Part shown: positions 8,373 to 8,596 of the stretch, one piece after another
Layout of the letters: the number at the start of each line of letters is the position of its first letter
How positions within the stretch are numbered: the stretch's first letter is position 1
From: Reyranella sp.
GTDB lineage: Bacteria > Pseudomonadota > Alphaproteobacteria > Reyranellales > Reyranellaceae
Assembly (NCBI GenBank): GCA_021732965.1
Contig: JAKFVZ010000732.1
Coordinates: forward strand, 1 to 8,596
Reading direction: 5' to 3'
DNA: 8,596 nt
Notes under the pieces: generated by a model
What the model was told of the DNA's origin: nothing
What the model saw: the letters and a program-made list of their open reading frames with translations, nothing else
The model's database searches: none
Program-made: the position numbers and the translations under genes

Positions 8373-8596
8373 GTGAGTGACAAGGCGCCCTCTTCCCTGA
8401 GTCCGGGGCGCAATCCGTTCGAGCCGAGCTTCGAGCAGCTGCCAGAGACGCTGCCGATCTTCCCCTCGTAGGGCGTGCTGCTGCTGCCGGGCGGCAAGCT
8501 GCCGCTCAACATCTTCGAGCCGCGCTACCTCGCCATGATCTCCGACGCGCTGGCCGGGCACCGCATGATCGGCATGGTGCAGCCGGTCCAGCCCGG
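8373..8596 (+). pseudogene. LON-substrate-binding-domain protein, interrupted by in-frame TAG; runs off window
   Basis: From a GTG at 8373, preceded by a GAGGGG that overlaps the end of cnoX, the frame reads VSDKAPSSLSPGRNPFEPSF... and ETLPIFPS. It then hits TAG at 8469-8471 (codon 33) and continues in the same frame as GVLLLPGGKLPLNIFEPRYL and AMISDALAGHRMIGMVQP to the window end. The sequence on both sides of the stop is a clear match to the ATP-independent LON N-terminal domain family (usual motif FPL-x-GVLLLPGG-x-LPLNIFEPRYL). This family commonly lies beside cnoX in alphaproteobacteria. The stop sits inside the most conserved motif, so normal translation would give only a 32-residue peptide. 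It may be a true nonsense mutation or a base-calling error. Moving one base, with CCCC read as CCCCC and GGG as GG, restores the frame as FPLVGVLLLPGG without changing the length. Confidence 0.75.

Noticed and set aside
7244..8512. Minus-strand open frame of about 420 codons opposite cnoX
   Set aside because: It is antisense to a well-supported thioredoxin-TPR gene and runs through the hairpin array without any signal of a real protein.

Overview
The window is high-GC DNA whose genes resemble those of an alphaproteobacterium, perhaps Rhodospirillales or Hyphomicrobiales. This is inferred from three things: the cnoX/LON-domain gene pair, a Bug/TctC-type binding protein, and palindromic intergenic repeats of a kind common in that class. 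No rRNA, tRNA, CRISPR array, transposase or phage gene is visible.

The window splits at a divergent intergenic region (3899-4016). Everything to the left reads on the minus strand. In transcription order it holds a cytoplasmic-type sulfatase (2498-3898), a 98-bp spacer filled by a long palindromic repeat, an orphan TctC/Bug periplasmic solute-binding protein (1425-2399), aspartate-semialdehyde dehydrogenase asd (316-1329) with a convincing Rho-independent terminator, and the first 68 codons of a TPR-repeat protein that leaves the window at base 1.

Everything to the right reads on the plus strand. Four tightly packed genes look like one operon: two tandem paralogous family III (CaiB/BaiF) CoA-transferases overlapping by 4 bases, a small VOC-fold protein, and a DUF962/Mpo1-like membrane protein. 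A 224-bp intergenic region packed with perfect hairpins follows (7209-7432). Then come the thioredoxin-TPR chaperedoxin cnoX/ybbN and the start of a LON-substrate-binding-domain gene, which carries an in-frame TAG stop at codon 33.

Functionally, asd (Asp-family amino acid synthesis) and cnoX/LON (protein quality control) are housekeeping. The central block (sulfatase, CoA-transferase pair, VOC, Mpo1-like) looks like accessory catabolism of unknown substrate. No convincing new multi-gene system is visible. The observations most worth checking are the broken LON-domain reading frame, the hairpin array, the repeat abutting the tctC ribosome binding site, and the paired CoA-transferases.
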